Source: a virus
Direction: 5' to 3' (one strand)
DNA: 37,643 nucleotides
Virus record (IMG/VR): IMGVR_UViG_3300020450_000003
Coordinates: 1 to 37,643 of that record
In this document: positions 1 to 8,390 of the stretch, in pieces
Layout of the letters: each line of letters opens with the position of its first letter
Position numbering within the stretch: the stretch's first letter is position 1
Translations under genes and position numbers: made by a program
Notes under the pieces: model-generated
Told to the model about the DNA's origin: nothing
The model's input: the letters and a program-made list of their open reading frames with translations, nothing else
Database searches by the model: none

Positions 1-77
1 ACGTTGAAAGCGGCGTGCTGACGCAAAATCACGCATTGACTGGGAATGACGTTACAACAGGAAACCCAACAGTCGAT
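1..77. repeat. Contig-end overlap, left copy
   Basis: These 77 bases are identical to 37567-37643. The repeat lies inside one open reading frame that stays in frame across the junction. This is the signature of a circular or circularly permuted molecule assembled by a de Bruijn graph method. The length of 77 equals a common default k-mer, so the repeat is more likely an assembly overlap than a biological terminal repeat. Confidence 0.95.
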
Positions 78-683
78 ACGACAAATTTAACTATTAATTT
101 TGCGTTATCGGCAAATGACATTACTCTTGGCAACCCAACGGTCGATACAACAGCATTAGTTGAAGAATATGCATTTGCGGCGGCTGACATAACGTTTGGC
201 AATCCAACAATTGACACAACAATTTTACGCGAAAATTATGAATTTGCTTCAAACGATGTTATTACACAGCCAATTGTTGTTGACAGTACATCGTTAACAG
301 TGAATTTTGTATTGGTTGGTGATAATGTTACATTGGGCAATGTTGACGTTCCAACATTAACAATTTTTGAACAAGAACAATTTAGCGCGCCACCTGTGAC
401 AATGGGAAATCCAATTGTATCGTTAGGCGTTTTGTCACAAAATCATGTTATCGTGCCAACAGATGTAAATATGGGTGCGCCAGATGTAGGAAAAGCAAGA
501 TTTCCATTCATGACATTGACACCGCCGCCAGAAATATACACAGAGCAATTGATTTCGCCAAAAACGTATACAGATGCACCTCCATTGCCTTCAAAAACAT
601 ATACCGAACAAATAATTCCAAATTCAAACACAACAGATAAACCCGAACCACCATCACAAAATTGGCCAGAAAAAAATGTGTAA
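1..683 (+). CDS. Repeat-rich virion protein, 3' part (gene wraps the origin)
   Basis: This is the C-terminal part of a gene that begins at 37122; joined across the contig ends it encodes about 375 aa. The frame is open from position 3, so the apparent GTG at 15 is an internal codon and not a start. The part here holds three GNPTVDTT-like motifs spaced about 27 residues apart, then the segment TIFEQEQFSAP and a second GVLSQNH...MGAPDV block. These mirror the order of motifs in the first half of the protein. The C-terminus changes to a Pro/Thr-rich tail with KTYT and IYTEQ repeats (nt 520-680). I recognise no enzyme domain. The position between tail-fibre genes suggests a fibrous or surface virion component; that is an inference. 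Confidence 0.75.
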   Translation, partial: VESGVLTQNHALTGNDVTTGNPTVDTTNLTINFALSANDITLGNPTVDTTALVEEYAFAAADITFGNPTIDTTILRENYEFASNDVITQPIVVDSTSLTVNFVLVGDNVTLGNVDVPTLTIFEQEQFSAPPVTMGNPIVSLGVLSQNHVIVPTDVNMGAPDVGKARFPFMTLTPPPEIYTEQLISPKTYTDAPPLPSKTYTEQIIPNSNTTDKPEPPSQNWPEKNV

Positions 684-713
684 TTGGACGATTTAAAAAA
701 ATTGTGATATGGT
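684..713 (+). promoter_or_regulatory. Candidate sigma70-like promoter for tail-fibre gene
   Basis: TTGGAC (684-689) and TATGGT (708-713) are separated by 18 bp in the short gap before the gene at 734. The -35 matches the consensus well and the -10 is moderate. There is no terminator upstream, so read-through from the preceding gene is equally possible. Confidence 0.3.
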
Positions 714-733
714 AACACAAAAAGGAGCGATCA

Positions 734-1531
734 ATGGCTATTACAATAACCAAACCAACAGTCGGCGGAAGTCAAGACACGTGGGGGGAAACGTTAAATC
801 AGGCACTTGATACAATTACGGACAGCGTAAACGGTACGACAGGAGATATAGCTCCCAATCTAACATCAGGACAATGGAAAGTTGGTGGCGTTGCGATAAC
901 GTCAACAGGTGATGAAATAAATGTTCTTGATGGAAATACAAACGCCACATCAACAACAATTATTTCTAGTGATAGAGTTGTTTTTAATGATGGCGGCACA
1001 ATGAAACAGGTCAGCATGAGTGACATAAACACATTCATTCAAGCATCATCTGGATCGGTTGGAAACGGACAAATAACAATTAGCGCGGGTAATGCATTGA
1101 CTGGCGGCGGTAATTTTACCGTAAACCAATCAGGTGCAACAACAGTAACGATAAATCATGAAGACACATCATCACAAAGTAGCGTTAACAATTCTGGAAC
1201 AACGGTTATACAAGATGTTACGTTAGACGGTTACGGTCATGTGACAGGTTTAACATCGGCAACAATACCTTCCACAGGTTCATCTGGCCCAAGTTTTAAT
1301 ACTGTTGGAAGTCTTGGTGTAGGAGGTCCATCAACAAGTTCAAATGGAACACATACACACGCGGCGGGAACAAATTATTCTGGTTCTAATATAAGTTTTG
1401 GAAATTCAACAGGATCGGGAACGTGGAAATGTTTGTCTCCATCATCACGATCAAATACATACAATTACAATGACAACCCAACAACAACGGTAAATTATAT
1501 TCGTGCGGGTTTATATGAAAGAATTTCATGA
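734..1531 (+). CDS. Tail fibre / tail collar-like protein
   Basis: This is a 265-aa beta-rich, Ser/Thr/Gly/Asn-rich protein. Its N-terminus has the pattern ITKPTVGGSQDTWGETLNQ, which is familiar from fibre proteins of marine podoviruses and probably attaches to the baseplate or nozzle. The middle contains NALTGGGNFTVNQSG and TLDGYGHVTGL, typical of trimeric fibre shafts. The C-terminal GTHTHAAGTNYSG resembles collar-type tip domains with His clusters. The start is supported by AAGGAGCG eight bases upstream of the ATG. The stop overlaps the next start (ATGATG). It probably takes part in receptor binding; the receptor cannot be told from sequence. Confidence 0.75.
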   Translation: MAITITKPTVGGSQDTWGETLNQALDTITDSVNGTTGDIAPNLTSGQWKVGGVAITSTGDEINVLDGNTNATSTTIISSDRVVFNDGGTMKQVSMSDINTFIQASSGSVGNGQITISAGNALTGGGNFTVNQSGATTVTINHEDTSSQSSVNNSGTTVIQDVTLDGYGHVTGLTSATIPSTGSSGPSFNTVGSLGVGGPSTSSNGTHTHAAGTNYSGSNISFGNSTGSGTWKCLSPSSRSNTYNYNDNPTTTVNYIRAGLYERIS

Positions 1532-1764
1532 TGGAAATAAAACAAATAAGAAACCCACAATACAACGCTGAAGGCAATATTGATTGTGAAATAGATCATC
1601 CCGATCATGGTTGGATGCCATACACAATTGCTAATGATGATGTTGACAATACAATTGATAATGGTGAATTAAAAAAAATGGCAGATGAAATTGGAATTGA
1701 AAAATATGTTGAACCAGAAATTCCAAAAAACCCAGAAGCTGAAGACATAATTAATTCGTTATAA
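1528..1764 (+). CDS. Small acidic protein after tail fibre (possible fibre chaperone)
   Basis: This 78-aa protein begins KQIRNPQYNAEGNIDCEIDHPDHGWMPY. That pattern recalls small proteins encoded directly after fibre genes in marine phages, and the N-terminal part of tail-fibre assembly proteins. It is acidic and soluble with no membrane segment. The start overlaps the fibre stop, which indicates translational coupling. A fibre-folding or accessory role is inferred from position only. ATG at 1528 and ATG at 1531 are both possible starts. Confidence 0.6.
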   Translation: MMEIKQIRNPQYNAEGNIDCEIDHPDHGWMPYTIANDDVDNTIDNGELKKMADEIGIEKYVEPEIPKNPEAEDIINSL

Positions 1765-2276
1765 TGAGAAAAATAATTGTCGGGCAAGATGACATTATTG
1801 AATTAAAAGATGTTATCAATTTTACAAAACAAACATGGGAAAGATTTCTTTCACAAGATAATGGCAATACAAAACAAGAATTTTTAGACGCAAAAATTCC
1901 TGATGTTGATGTGCCGCACCCAGAAACAGCAACGCCAAATTTCTGTTATGATAAAGATTTTATTATTGAAGACAGAGTGGAAGCAAGAATTTTATTGCGT
2001 CAATGGTGCAGAAAAAACGGCGGCAAAGAATTAACAAACAGCATTGTTTACAAACCAAATACATTAATGAAATGGCACACAAACAGCGATAATAAAGGCG
2101 TTCGGCGATATTATACATATACAAACGGAAATGCTTGGTTTGCTTATAAAGATGAAAACGGCATAATATTATATGACAAAGACGAAAAAGGTTGGACAAT
2201 AAGAGAATTTGAAACACCTGTTTGGCATTCTATTTTTACCGAAAATGTAAGGTTTTCTTTTGGAATACGAATGTAA
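1764..2276 (+). CDS. 2OG-Fe(II) oxygenase-like / cupin-like protein
   Basis: This 170-aa protein has a double-stranded-beta-helix type motif pattern. WHTNSD (residues 104-109) gives H105 and D109 as possible metal ligands. VWHSIF gives a distal H155, followed by R163 in NVRFSFG, which fits a co-substrate-binding Arg. The H-to-D gap is three residues instead of the usual one, so the metal site is atypical and could be non-catalytic. It starts immediately after the preceding gene (TAATG) and overlaps the next gene by 17 nt. Its neighbour is a clearer member of the same superfamily. The substrate is unknown; a role in modifying a virion or surface molecule is a guess from context. Confidence 0.5.
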   Translation: MRKIIVGQDDIIELKDVINFTKQTWERFLSQDNGNTKQEFLDAKIPDVDVPHPETATPNFCYDKDFIIEDRVEARILLRQWCRKNGGKELTNSIVYKPNTLMKWHTNSDNKGVRRYYTYTNGNAWFAYKDENGIILYDKDEKGWTIREFETPVWHSIFTENVRFSFGIRM

Positions 2277-2775
2277 TAATCCTTGGCATCATTTAATTAT
2301 TGATGATTTATATGATACCGACACAATAAAAAACGAATTGATTGCATACATAAAAGCAAACCCATTTTATGTAAGTCAAAAAACAATGAATATATTTAAT
2401 TTTGATAAAATACCATTAACAAAAAAATTAAGCACATCGGTAAATTTGTTAAATTATCTTGATAAATTCAAACACAGAAAAGTAAAAAATCCCGTCGTTG
2501 AAACTGATATAAGCATTAATTTACCAAATCATGAATACAGAATACACGATGAAATCAAAAGAAAAATATTATCGTTTGTTACATACATTCATCCCGTCAA
2601 ATCACATGGCACATTGTTGTATGATAAAAATAAAAACTTTGTTAAAGAAATTGAATGGAAACCAAAAAGAACAATGGTGTTTGCGGGTGAAACAGGGCAA
2701 ACATGGCACAATTTCAAATCTGGAAATCATATTCGAATTACGATGAACAGTTTTATTGTTGAACAAAATGTTTAG
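2260..2775 (+). CDS. Putative 2OG-Fe(II) oxygenase
   Basis: This 171-aa protein opens with NPWHHLIIDDLYD, a common start of small phage and bacterial 2OG-Fe(II) hydroxylases. YRIHDE supplies the HxE facial triad pair (H96, E98). TWHNF supplies the distal H150, and HIRITM supplies R159 for binding 2-oxoglutarate. The spacing of about 52 residues between the proximal and distal His is normal for the family. TLLYDKNKNFVKEIEWKPKR is the usual strand region between them. It overlaps both neighbours, so it is translationally coupled. The reaction is probably a hydroxylation; the target (sugar, protein or nucleotide) cannot be read from sequence. Confidence 0.65.
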   Translation: MEYECNNPWHHLIIDDLYDTDTIKNELIAYIKANPFYVSQKTMNIFNFDKIPLTKKLSTSVNLLNYLDKFKHRKVKNPVVETDISINLPNHEYRIHDEIKRKILSFVTYIHPVKSHGTLLYDKNKNFVKEIEWKPKRTMVFAGETGQTWHNFKSGNHIRITMNSFIVEQNV

Positions 2776-3646
2776 ACCATACGCTAGAGGTTGGGCAATA
2801 TACAGACAAGACAAGATGCCGAAATTGCGTAAAGCTGTTGATGTTAAAAAATTTGAAGACGAATTATTTAAAACAGAAATAAAAGCAATTCACATTGATA
2901 TTGTAAATCGGCAAAATTTAGATGCGTATGCTGACACGTTTGTTTATAGCGAAGGAACACCAAATTTTCATCATTTCTCTTGCTCAAAAAAAGCTGAATA
3001 TGTTCACATTTCGGGGCAAGGTTGGTTTGATTATCTTGGGACAAACAACCCATATAAAAACGAATATAAAAATTACGATATAGACAGCACAATTCTTGAT
3101 TTTTATTTGTCGTTAGAAAATAACAAATTTGGGATTAAAAGAAACAAACCCAATTGGGCAAATTTACCAGACAATTTTGATTTGTTTGTAATGCAACAAC
3201 CAACAACAAAAGATAGAAATGAAACGCAAGATGTTTTGCGATATGCAAAAAATACAAAACGTCATGTTATATTTTCAGCTCACCCATCATCAAATGACGC
3301 GCATGATTGGGAGATTTTTAAAAAAAGCGGTTTGGTTTGTGAATATACACATTTTGTTGATGACATAAACACGAATGATTTGGCAAAAAAATGTCAACGT
3401 TTGATCAGTGCTTGTAGCGGCGTAAATTTTTTGGGTTTGTTACATAATAAACCAACATTCAGCTATAGAAATATGCCGTGGAGCGAAATATCTAGCGTTA
3501 TTAAAGACGCGACAAACGAAATTGACGATAAAACGCCAGAAAAACAAGATTTGCTTCGTTTCTTGTCTTGGTATTATAACGAAATAACAATTGACATACA
3601 AAGCAAAGATTGGCGCAACAAATTGTGGAAGCAAATCAATACATAA
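2768..3646 (+). CDS. Capsule-synthesis/Kdo-transferase-like protein
   Basis: This 292-aa protein (start ATG at 2768; a TTG at 2756 is in frame but less likely) resembles the capsule polysaccharide synthesis family seen in KpsC/KpsS-like Kdo transferases. The features I see are DLFVMQQPTTKDR, the HVIFSAHPSSND segment (compare the family's HP-containing nucleotide-sugar loop), and ISACSGVNFLGLLHNKPTFSY, which matches the SS/ALxxGKPV-type end of the second Rossmann domain. It overlaps the oxygenase upstream by 8 nt, and the radical SAM gene follows closely. A glycosyltransferase-like role on a virion or host surface polymer is inferred. The family assignment is by motif and is uncertain. Confidence 0.45.
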   Translation: MFRPYARGWAIYRQDKMPKLRKAVDVKKFEDELFKTEIKAIHIDIVNRQNLDAYADTFVYSEGTPNFHHFSCSKKAEYVHISGQGWFDYLGTNNPYKNEYKNYDIDSTILDFYLSLENNKFGIKRNKPNWANLPDNFDLFVMQQPTTKDRNETQDVLRYAKNTKRHVIFSAHPSSNDAHDWEIFKKSGLVCEYTHFVDDINTNDLAKKCQRLISACSGVNFLGLLHNKPTFSYRNMPWSEISSVIKDATNEIDDKTPEKQDLLRFLSWYYNEITIDIQSKDWRNKLWKQINT

Positions 3647-3663
3647 AAGACGATAGAAACGAT

Positions 3664-4482
3664 ATGTTTGACGTTATGGAGCGGCGGATTTCTATGGATA
3701 ATCCATTTTCGTCATTATTGTCTATTGATTTGATGGTAACCGAATTATGCAATCTTTCTTGTGAATTTTGCCCACGTTCAAAGGGTTATCCCAATCAAAA
3801 TTTGCATATGGATTTATCCGTAATAAGAAAAATTGCAAATGAATTGGCAAAATTAGAATATAAAAACAGGATTGTGTTTTGTGGGTTTGGCGAACCGTTA
3901 TTATACAATTATTTGTTTGAAGCGATAGAAATATTGCGACAAAAATTGCCGTGGCAACAAAACATTCACATTGTAACGAACGGAGACAGATTAACACGAT
4001 CCAAAATGCAAGATTTGTACGAAATTGGTTTAAATAAAATATTTGTTTCTATGTACGAACAACAAATTGAACGTTTTAATGAAATTTTTAAATCCGTGGA
4101 TAAATCCAAATACCTTTTGCAACATTATTATTTAGATAAAAAAGATAATTATGGGTTTGTTCATCTTAGCAACAGAAGCGGTTATAATTTTGTCACAAAT
4201 GAAAGAATTATGGGTTGTAATATGCCGTTTTATGCAATGAATATACATTATGATGGAAATGTGTTATTATGCTGTCATGATTGGAAAAAATCGGTTTCAA
4301 TGGGTAATGTCATGAAACAAAATTTGAAAGATATTTGGTTAAATAGCACAATATTCAATGAATATAGAAATAAATTGCAAAAAGAACGAAACATAAATCC
4401 ATGTAAAAATTGCAACATTGATGGCAAATTTTACGGCAATAAATCAAGAAACACTTTATTATCGAGGTCGCAATGCCAATAG
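3664..4482 (+). CDS. Radical SAM / SPASM-domain enzyme
   Basis: This protein of about 272 aa has the radical SAM cluster motif C29xxxC33xxC36 (TELCNLSCEFCPRSKG). It is followed by the SAM-binding GFGEPLL segment and by HIVTNGD. The C-terminal part has the SPASM pattern: GCNMPFYAMNIHYDGNVLLCCHDW, a GN-containing turn, DIWLNS, then NPCKNCNIDG, giving Cys ligands for auxiliary clusters. SPASM proteins mature peptides or act on sugars, so the substrate is open. Starts at 3664, 3676 and 3694 are all possible; 3694 has GGAGCGG upstream. It overlaps the nozzle gene by 10 nt. No obvious precursor peptide gene with a Cys-rich core lies adjacent. Confidence 0.8.
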   Translation: MFDVMERRISMDNPFSSLLSIDLMVTELCNLSCEFCPRSKGYPNQNLHMDLSVIRKIANELAKLEYKNRIVFCGFGEPLLYNYLFEAIEILRQKLPWQQNIHIVTNGDRLTRSKMQDLYEIGLNKIFVSMYEQQIERFNEIFKSVDKSKYLLQHYYLDKKDNYGFVHLSNRSGYNFVTNERIMGCNMPFYAMNIHYDGNVLLCCHDWKKSVSMGNVMKQNLKDIWLNSTIFNEYRNKLQKERNINPCKNCNIDGKFYGNKSRNTLLSRSQCQ

Positions 4483-7400
4483 TCCCAATAGATTTGCAAG
4501 CTGGTTTTTATAGAAATGGAACTGATCTTGAAGGTTCAAATCGTTGGCGGGATGGCAGTCTTGTAAGATGGTTAGATGGTTCAATGAGGCCAATTGGCGG
4601 TTGGGAAGCAAGAAAAAATGGGTTTAGTGAACACCCAATAAGAGGGATGCACTCGTGGCAATCAAATAATGGAACAGCTTGGTTAGCGGGCGGCAGTTAT
4701 AATGAATTGAAAGTTATGACAGGCGCGGGCGTTGCTTATAATATCACGCCAGATGATTTGGCAACAGGTCGAGAAAGCGCGGCGGTCAACACAGGTTATG
4801 GCTTTGGTTATTATGGTCAAGATTATTACGGCAACCCAAGACCAGTAAATTCTGATACTATTCCGCAAGAAGCGTCAGTGTGGCAATTAGATAATTTCGG
4901 TCAAAATTTGATTGCTCATCATTCAGATGATGGGCGTTTGTTTGAATGGTCATTGTCAACAACGCAAGGTTCAAATCTTATAAACAATGGAAATTTTGCC
5001 GCTGATGCCGCTTGGAATAAAGGCGATGGATGGTCAATTTCACAAGGCAAAGCAAAATGGGCAACATATTCACCATCTTTCAATCCAAGTAATATGTCTA
5101 GCTATAATTCTATTGGAGATGAAATAGAATTTGTTGAAGCTGACGGTCAAACGTTGCTTACAACTCATGAATTTGATGATGGTGACGCGGTAATTTATAG
5201 AGTTCCAGCGGGATCGGAACCTGTTCCAGAATTAACACCTAATCAAACTTATTATATTATAAAAGGTTTTCTTCAAGGAAATAATGAAGTTCAGCTTGAA
5301 GCATCAGTGGGTGGTGGTGCTATTAATTTTGCCTATCCACCAAATTGGCAAATTAATGGCGGGAGCGGTCTTTTTGATACTGTAAACGATACGATTGAAA
5401 TGCCAACAACAGTTGGGCCACAAAGTTTTGTAAATGGTTTTCGCTTTTATTATAGCGTTCATAACAGCGCGGTTGCAGTTGGCGGTTTAACCCCTGGAAA
5501 TTCTTATTATGTTATAAATCGGGACAATGCGGCTAACACAATTCAAGTGTCAAATGATTATACTGCAAACACAACGCCAACGCTGTCAAATGCTTCGCCA
5601 ATCGTTGTGACGGTTGTGAATGTTATGGGCGCAAATAAATATTATTTTGATGGAGTAGAAGCACCCGCAATTACATTGTTAAGAGGTCAAAATTACATAT
5701 TCGATGTTTCCGACAGTTCAAACACAAACCACCCGCTTCAATTTCGTGATGCGTCTGGAGTGCCAACAATTGCATATCAAGTAAGTGGCACCGCGGGACA
5801 AGCGGGCGCAACGGTAACGTTGCCAATAACCGTTTCTGGAGGCAATACTCGTGTTGCTGAATATCTTTGTCAAACACATGGCACAAGCATGGGAAATAGT
5901 GTTTCGGTGGTATCACCTTTTGGTACTCCAATTGATATAACAACAGATGGAACATCAACAGGTTTTCATAGATTTATAAAAAGTCATGTTGTGGGTGGTT
6001 TTCATCAATTAGAATTACAATCGTTTGGCAATTTAGATCAAACATTTGGCAGTCTGGTTGCAACGCCAGATGATCAAGATAGTCATGACGTTACAATAAC
6101 ATTGGACGACCCAAATACAGACAACAACGTTGCGGCTAAACCAAGCGTAAAATTAAAAATATCAGGGTTAACAACCACAACGGTTTTTGTTGATGAATTT
6201 TTAAATGTTGGTGAAAATACATTTAGATTTGGACCCGATGATACAGCAGCAAAAATAGAAATAATTCCGCAAGCATTAAACACACCCGAATTTTATGTTG
6301 ATAATATTCTATTGCGACAAAAAACGGTAATTGAACCAATTGCAAACGCGCCAATCAACAATAAAGGAATGGTTGTAACGGAAGAACGATTTATTTTTGC
6401 ATTGGGTTCTGGTGGCAATAGCCGCAAAATTTCTTGGTGTGATAAAGAAAATAACACCGTTTGGAACCCATTAGCAACCAATGAAGCGGGTGACATAGAA
6501 TTAGCCACGGCAGGCCAGATAATGCAAGGCATAAGAAGTCGTGGCGTAACATTGATTTTAACTGATACAGATGCCCATGTGGCGCAATATATCGCCCCGC
6601 CGTATGTGTATTCCTTCCAAAGAATTGGGACACATTGCGGGGCTGTGTCACGTTTGAGCGCGGTGGCTGTTGATCGCGGCGTGTTTTGGTATGGGCAAGA
6701 AAATTTTCATTATTTCGATGGCAACACAGTTCAAACATTAAAATGTGATGTTCATGATTATGTATTCGGTGACTTTAACAAAGACCAACAATCTAAGGTT
6801 TGGGGAATGTCGGTCGGAACGGAAGATGAAATTTGGTGGTTTTATTGTTCATCATCATCACAAGAAATTGACCGATATGTTGCATACGACTCAAAAGAAG
6901 GTCATTGGTTAATTGGCAATCTTTCAAGAACATCTGGCGTTTCTCGCGGTGTTTTTGCTAATCCGTTTATGTCGGGTGAATTAGCTGAAACCATAACAAT
7001 AAACGTAACGGTTGTTAATGATAGTGGAAACAAATATCAATTAAATCTTTATTCTGGTTCAGCACCGCAAATTGAATTGGTCAAAGGTAAAACTTACATA
7101 TTTGATCAATCACATTCGTCAAATTCTGGTCACCCGCTACGTTTTTCATCAACACCAGATGGCACCCATAGCTATGGCGTTGAATATTTAGAAGGCGTGA
7201 CTGTTGTCGGAACAGCGGGACAAGCGGGAGCATATACGCAAATTGTTGTCGGAAATTATGCGCCGACATTATATTATTATTGTGTCAATCATGGCATGAT
7301 GGGTGCTATGGCAACGGTTGCGGATCAAGTCACAATATACAATCATGAATATGGTAACAATTACGATGGCAATACAATATTTTGTGAAACGGGTCCGATA

Positions 7401-7670
7401 CAAATCGGGACAGGTGAAAAGATTGCAAAGGTTACAAATCTAATTCCTGATGAAAAAACACAAGGCGATGTAAATCTAAAATTTAAAACACGTTTTCATC
7501 CCAATGATGTAGAAAGAACATTTCCAACAACGGGATCATATAACCCAAACAACCCAACATCGGTAAGATTTTCTGGCAGACAATTAAGAATGAGAGTTGA
7601 AGGAAACAACAATGTCGATTGGCGTGTTGGAGTAATGCGATTAGATGTTAAAGCGGGAGGCAAACGTTAA
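4473..7670 (+). CDS. Tail nozzle-like structural protein with two cupredoxin-like domains
   Basis: This 1065-aa protein begins DLQAGFYRNGTDLEGSNRWRDG and contains MQGIRSRG, FQRIGTHCGAVS and VFWYGQENFHYFDGNTV. These resemble the nozzle/stabilisation proteins (P22 gp10-like) that close podovirus tails. Two insertions of about 90 aa look like cupredoxins. The first has H420 (NHPLQF), C466, H469 and M473. The second has H887 (GHPLRF), C937, H940 and M942/M943. Both show the C-x2-H-x1-3-M arrangement of type 1 copper sites such as amicyanin. A region with SNLINNGNFAADAAWNKGDGW at about 170 suggests an added carbohydrate-binding-like module. The start ATG at 4473 has GAGGTCG upstream. Copper binding is not proven. 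Confidence 0.65.
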   Translation: MPIVPIDLQAGFYRNGTDLEGSNRWRDGSLVRWLDGSMRPIGGWEARKNGFSEHPIRGMHSWQSNNGTAWLAGGSYNELKVMTGAGVAYNITPDDLATGRESAAVNTGYGFGYYGQDYYGNPRPVNSDTIPQEASVWQLDNFGQNLIAHHSDDGRLFEWSLSTTQGSNLINNGNFAADAAWNKGDGWSISQGKAKWATYSPSFNPSNMSSYNSIGDEIEFVEADGQTLLTTHEFDDGDAVIYRVPAGSEPVPELTPNQTYYIIKGFLQGNNEVQLEASVGGGAINFAYPPNWQINGGSGLFDTVNDTIEMPTTVGPQSFVNGFRFYYSVHNSAVAVGGLTPGNSYYVINRDNAANTIQVSNDYTANTTPTLSNASPIVVTVVNVMGANKYYFDGVEAPAITLLRGQNYIFDVSDSSNTNHPLQFRDASGVPTIAYQVSGTAGQAGATVTLPITVSGGNTRVAEYLCQTHGTSMGNSVSVVSPFGTPIDITTDGTSTGFHRFIKSHVVGGFHQLELQSFGNLDQTFGSLVATPDDQDSHDVTITLDDPNTDNNVAAKPSVKLKISGLTTTTVFVDEFLNVGENTFRFGPDDTAAKIEIIPQALNTPEFYVDNILLRQKTVIEPIANAPINNKGMVVTEERFIFALGSGGNSRKISWCDKENNTVWNPLATNEAGDIELATAGQIMQGIRSRGVTLILTDTDAHVAQYIAPPYVYSFQRIGTHCGAVSRLSAVAVDRGVFWYGQENFHYFDGNTVQTLKCDVHDYVFGDFNKDQQSKVWGMSVGTEDEIWWFYCSSSSQEIDRYVAYDSKEGHWLIGNLSRTSGVSRGVFANPFMSGELAETITINVTVVNDSGNKYQLNLYSGSAPQIELVKGKTYIFDQSHSSNSGHPLRFSSTPDGTHSYGVEYLEGVTVVGTAGQAGAYTQIVVGNYAPTLYYYCVNHGMMGAMATVADQVTIYNHEYGNNYDGNTIFCETGPIQIGTGEKIAKVTNLIPDEKTQGDVNLKFKTRFHPNDVERTFPTTGSYNPNNPTSVRFSGRQLRMRVEGNNNVDWRVGVMRLDVKAGGKR

Positions 7671-8017
7671 TGCCAGTTACGCCGCCAATATTAGGTGAAG
7701 ACATTCGGCAATGGGGGCGACAATTAAATTTATTTCTAACAAGAAATCTAGGTAAATTGTATTTTAAAACATCGGACGATAACCCAAGCGAAAACGGCAT
7801 TTTTCTTTGGGATGATGATAAAAATTATCCTGTTGTTTCGGCGCAGAACGAATTTAAACAAATTGCAATGAAACAAACAACCCCACCAAATAGCATAGGC
7901 GTTTCGGGAAACGTGACAGGAATGTTGGCGTGGGATGGGAATTATATTTACGTTTGCACAGCAGACTATGATGGAACAACAAACATTTGGAAGAGGGCGG
8001 CATTGTCCGCGTATTAA
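7670..8017 (+). CDS. Small tail-associated structural protein
   Basis: This 115-aa protein starts at ATG within the stop of the nozzle gene (TAATG). Its C-terminal half (GMLAWDGNYIYVCTADYDGTTNIWKRAAL) is a pattern I recognise from the ends of many marine phage tail and fibre proteins. The N-terminal half (DIRQWGRQLNLFLTRNLGKLYFK) is helical and could attach it to the tail. No enzyme motif is present. The role in the tail complex is inferred from this motif and from its position. Confidence 0.6.
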   Translation: MPVTPPILGEDIRQWGRQLNLFLTRNLGKLYFKTSDDNPSENGIFLWDDDKNYPVVSAQNEFKQIAMKQTTPPNSIGVSGNVTGMLAWDGNYIYVCTADYDGTTNIWKRAALSAY

Positions 8018-8389
8018 ATGCTTGATATGCCAGTGAATGAATTAGAACGTTGTAAGCCGTGGATTGAAGCGGCATTGGAATATTCTGGTGGAACACACAC
8101 GTTCGATGATGTTAAAGAAAACATTATAAAAGGTATCATGCAATTATGGCCAAGCCCGAGGGGGTGCATTGTTACAGAAATTGTGATATACCCAAGAAAA
8201 AGAGTGTTAAATGTGTTTTTAGCGGGCGGCGAATTGGATCAAATTTTAGACATGGACAGCGATGTTAAAGCATGGGCAAAGGCGCAAGGTTGCGTTGAAG
8301 CAAGAATGTCGGGGCGTGTCGGATGGCAAAAACCTTTAAAATCATTGGGTTGGAAGCCGTTGTTTAACGTTATGGGTAAGGAGCTTTAA
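8018..8389 (+). CDS. Conserved phage protein between tail and ejection genes
   Basis: This 123-aa protein contains CKPWIEAALEYSGGTHTFDDV, QLWPSPRGCIVTEIVIYPRKRVLNVFLAGG and DVKAWAKAQGCVEARMSGRVGW. This block is widely found in alphaproteobacterial podoviruses near the internal virion genes. The strand-helix order vaguely resembles a GNAT fold, but there is no clear acetyl-CoA loop. It starts directly after the preceding stop; ATG at 8027 is an alternative start. The function is unknown. A virion or assembly role is inferred from its place in the operon. Confidence 0.6.
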   Translation: MLDMPVNELERCKPWIEAALEYSGGTHTFDDVKENIIKGIMQLWPSPRGCIVTEIVIYPRKRVLNVFLAGGELDQILDMDSDVKAWAKAQGCVEARMSGRVGWQKPLKSLGWKPLFNVMGKEL

Positions 8390-8390
8390 T

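Noticed and set aside
1-77. True direct terminal repeat of the virion DNA
   Set aside because: The repeat is exactly 77 bp, a usual assembly k-mer, lies within a coding frame and has no packaging-site features. Closure of a circular assembly explains it better.
15-683. Separate 222-aa gene starting at GTG 15
   Set aside because: The frame is open back to the contig start and joins the frame from 37122 across the identical ends, so the GTG is an internal Val codon.
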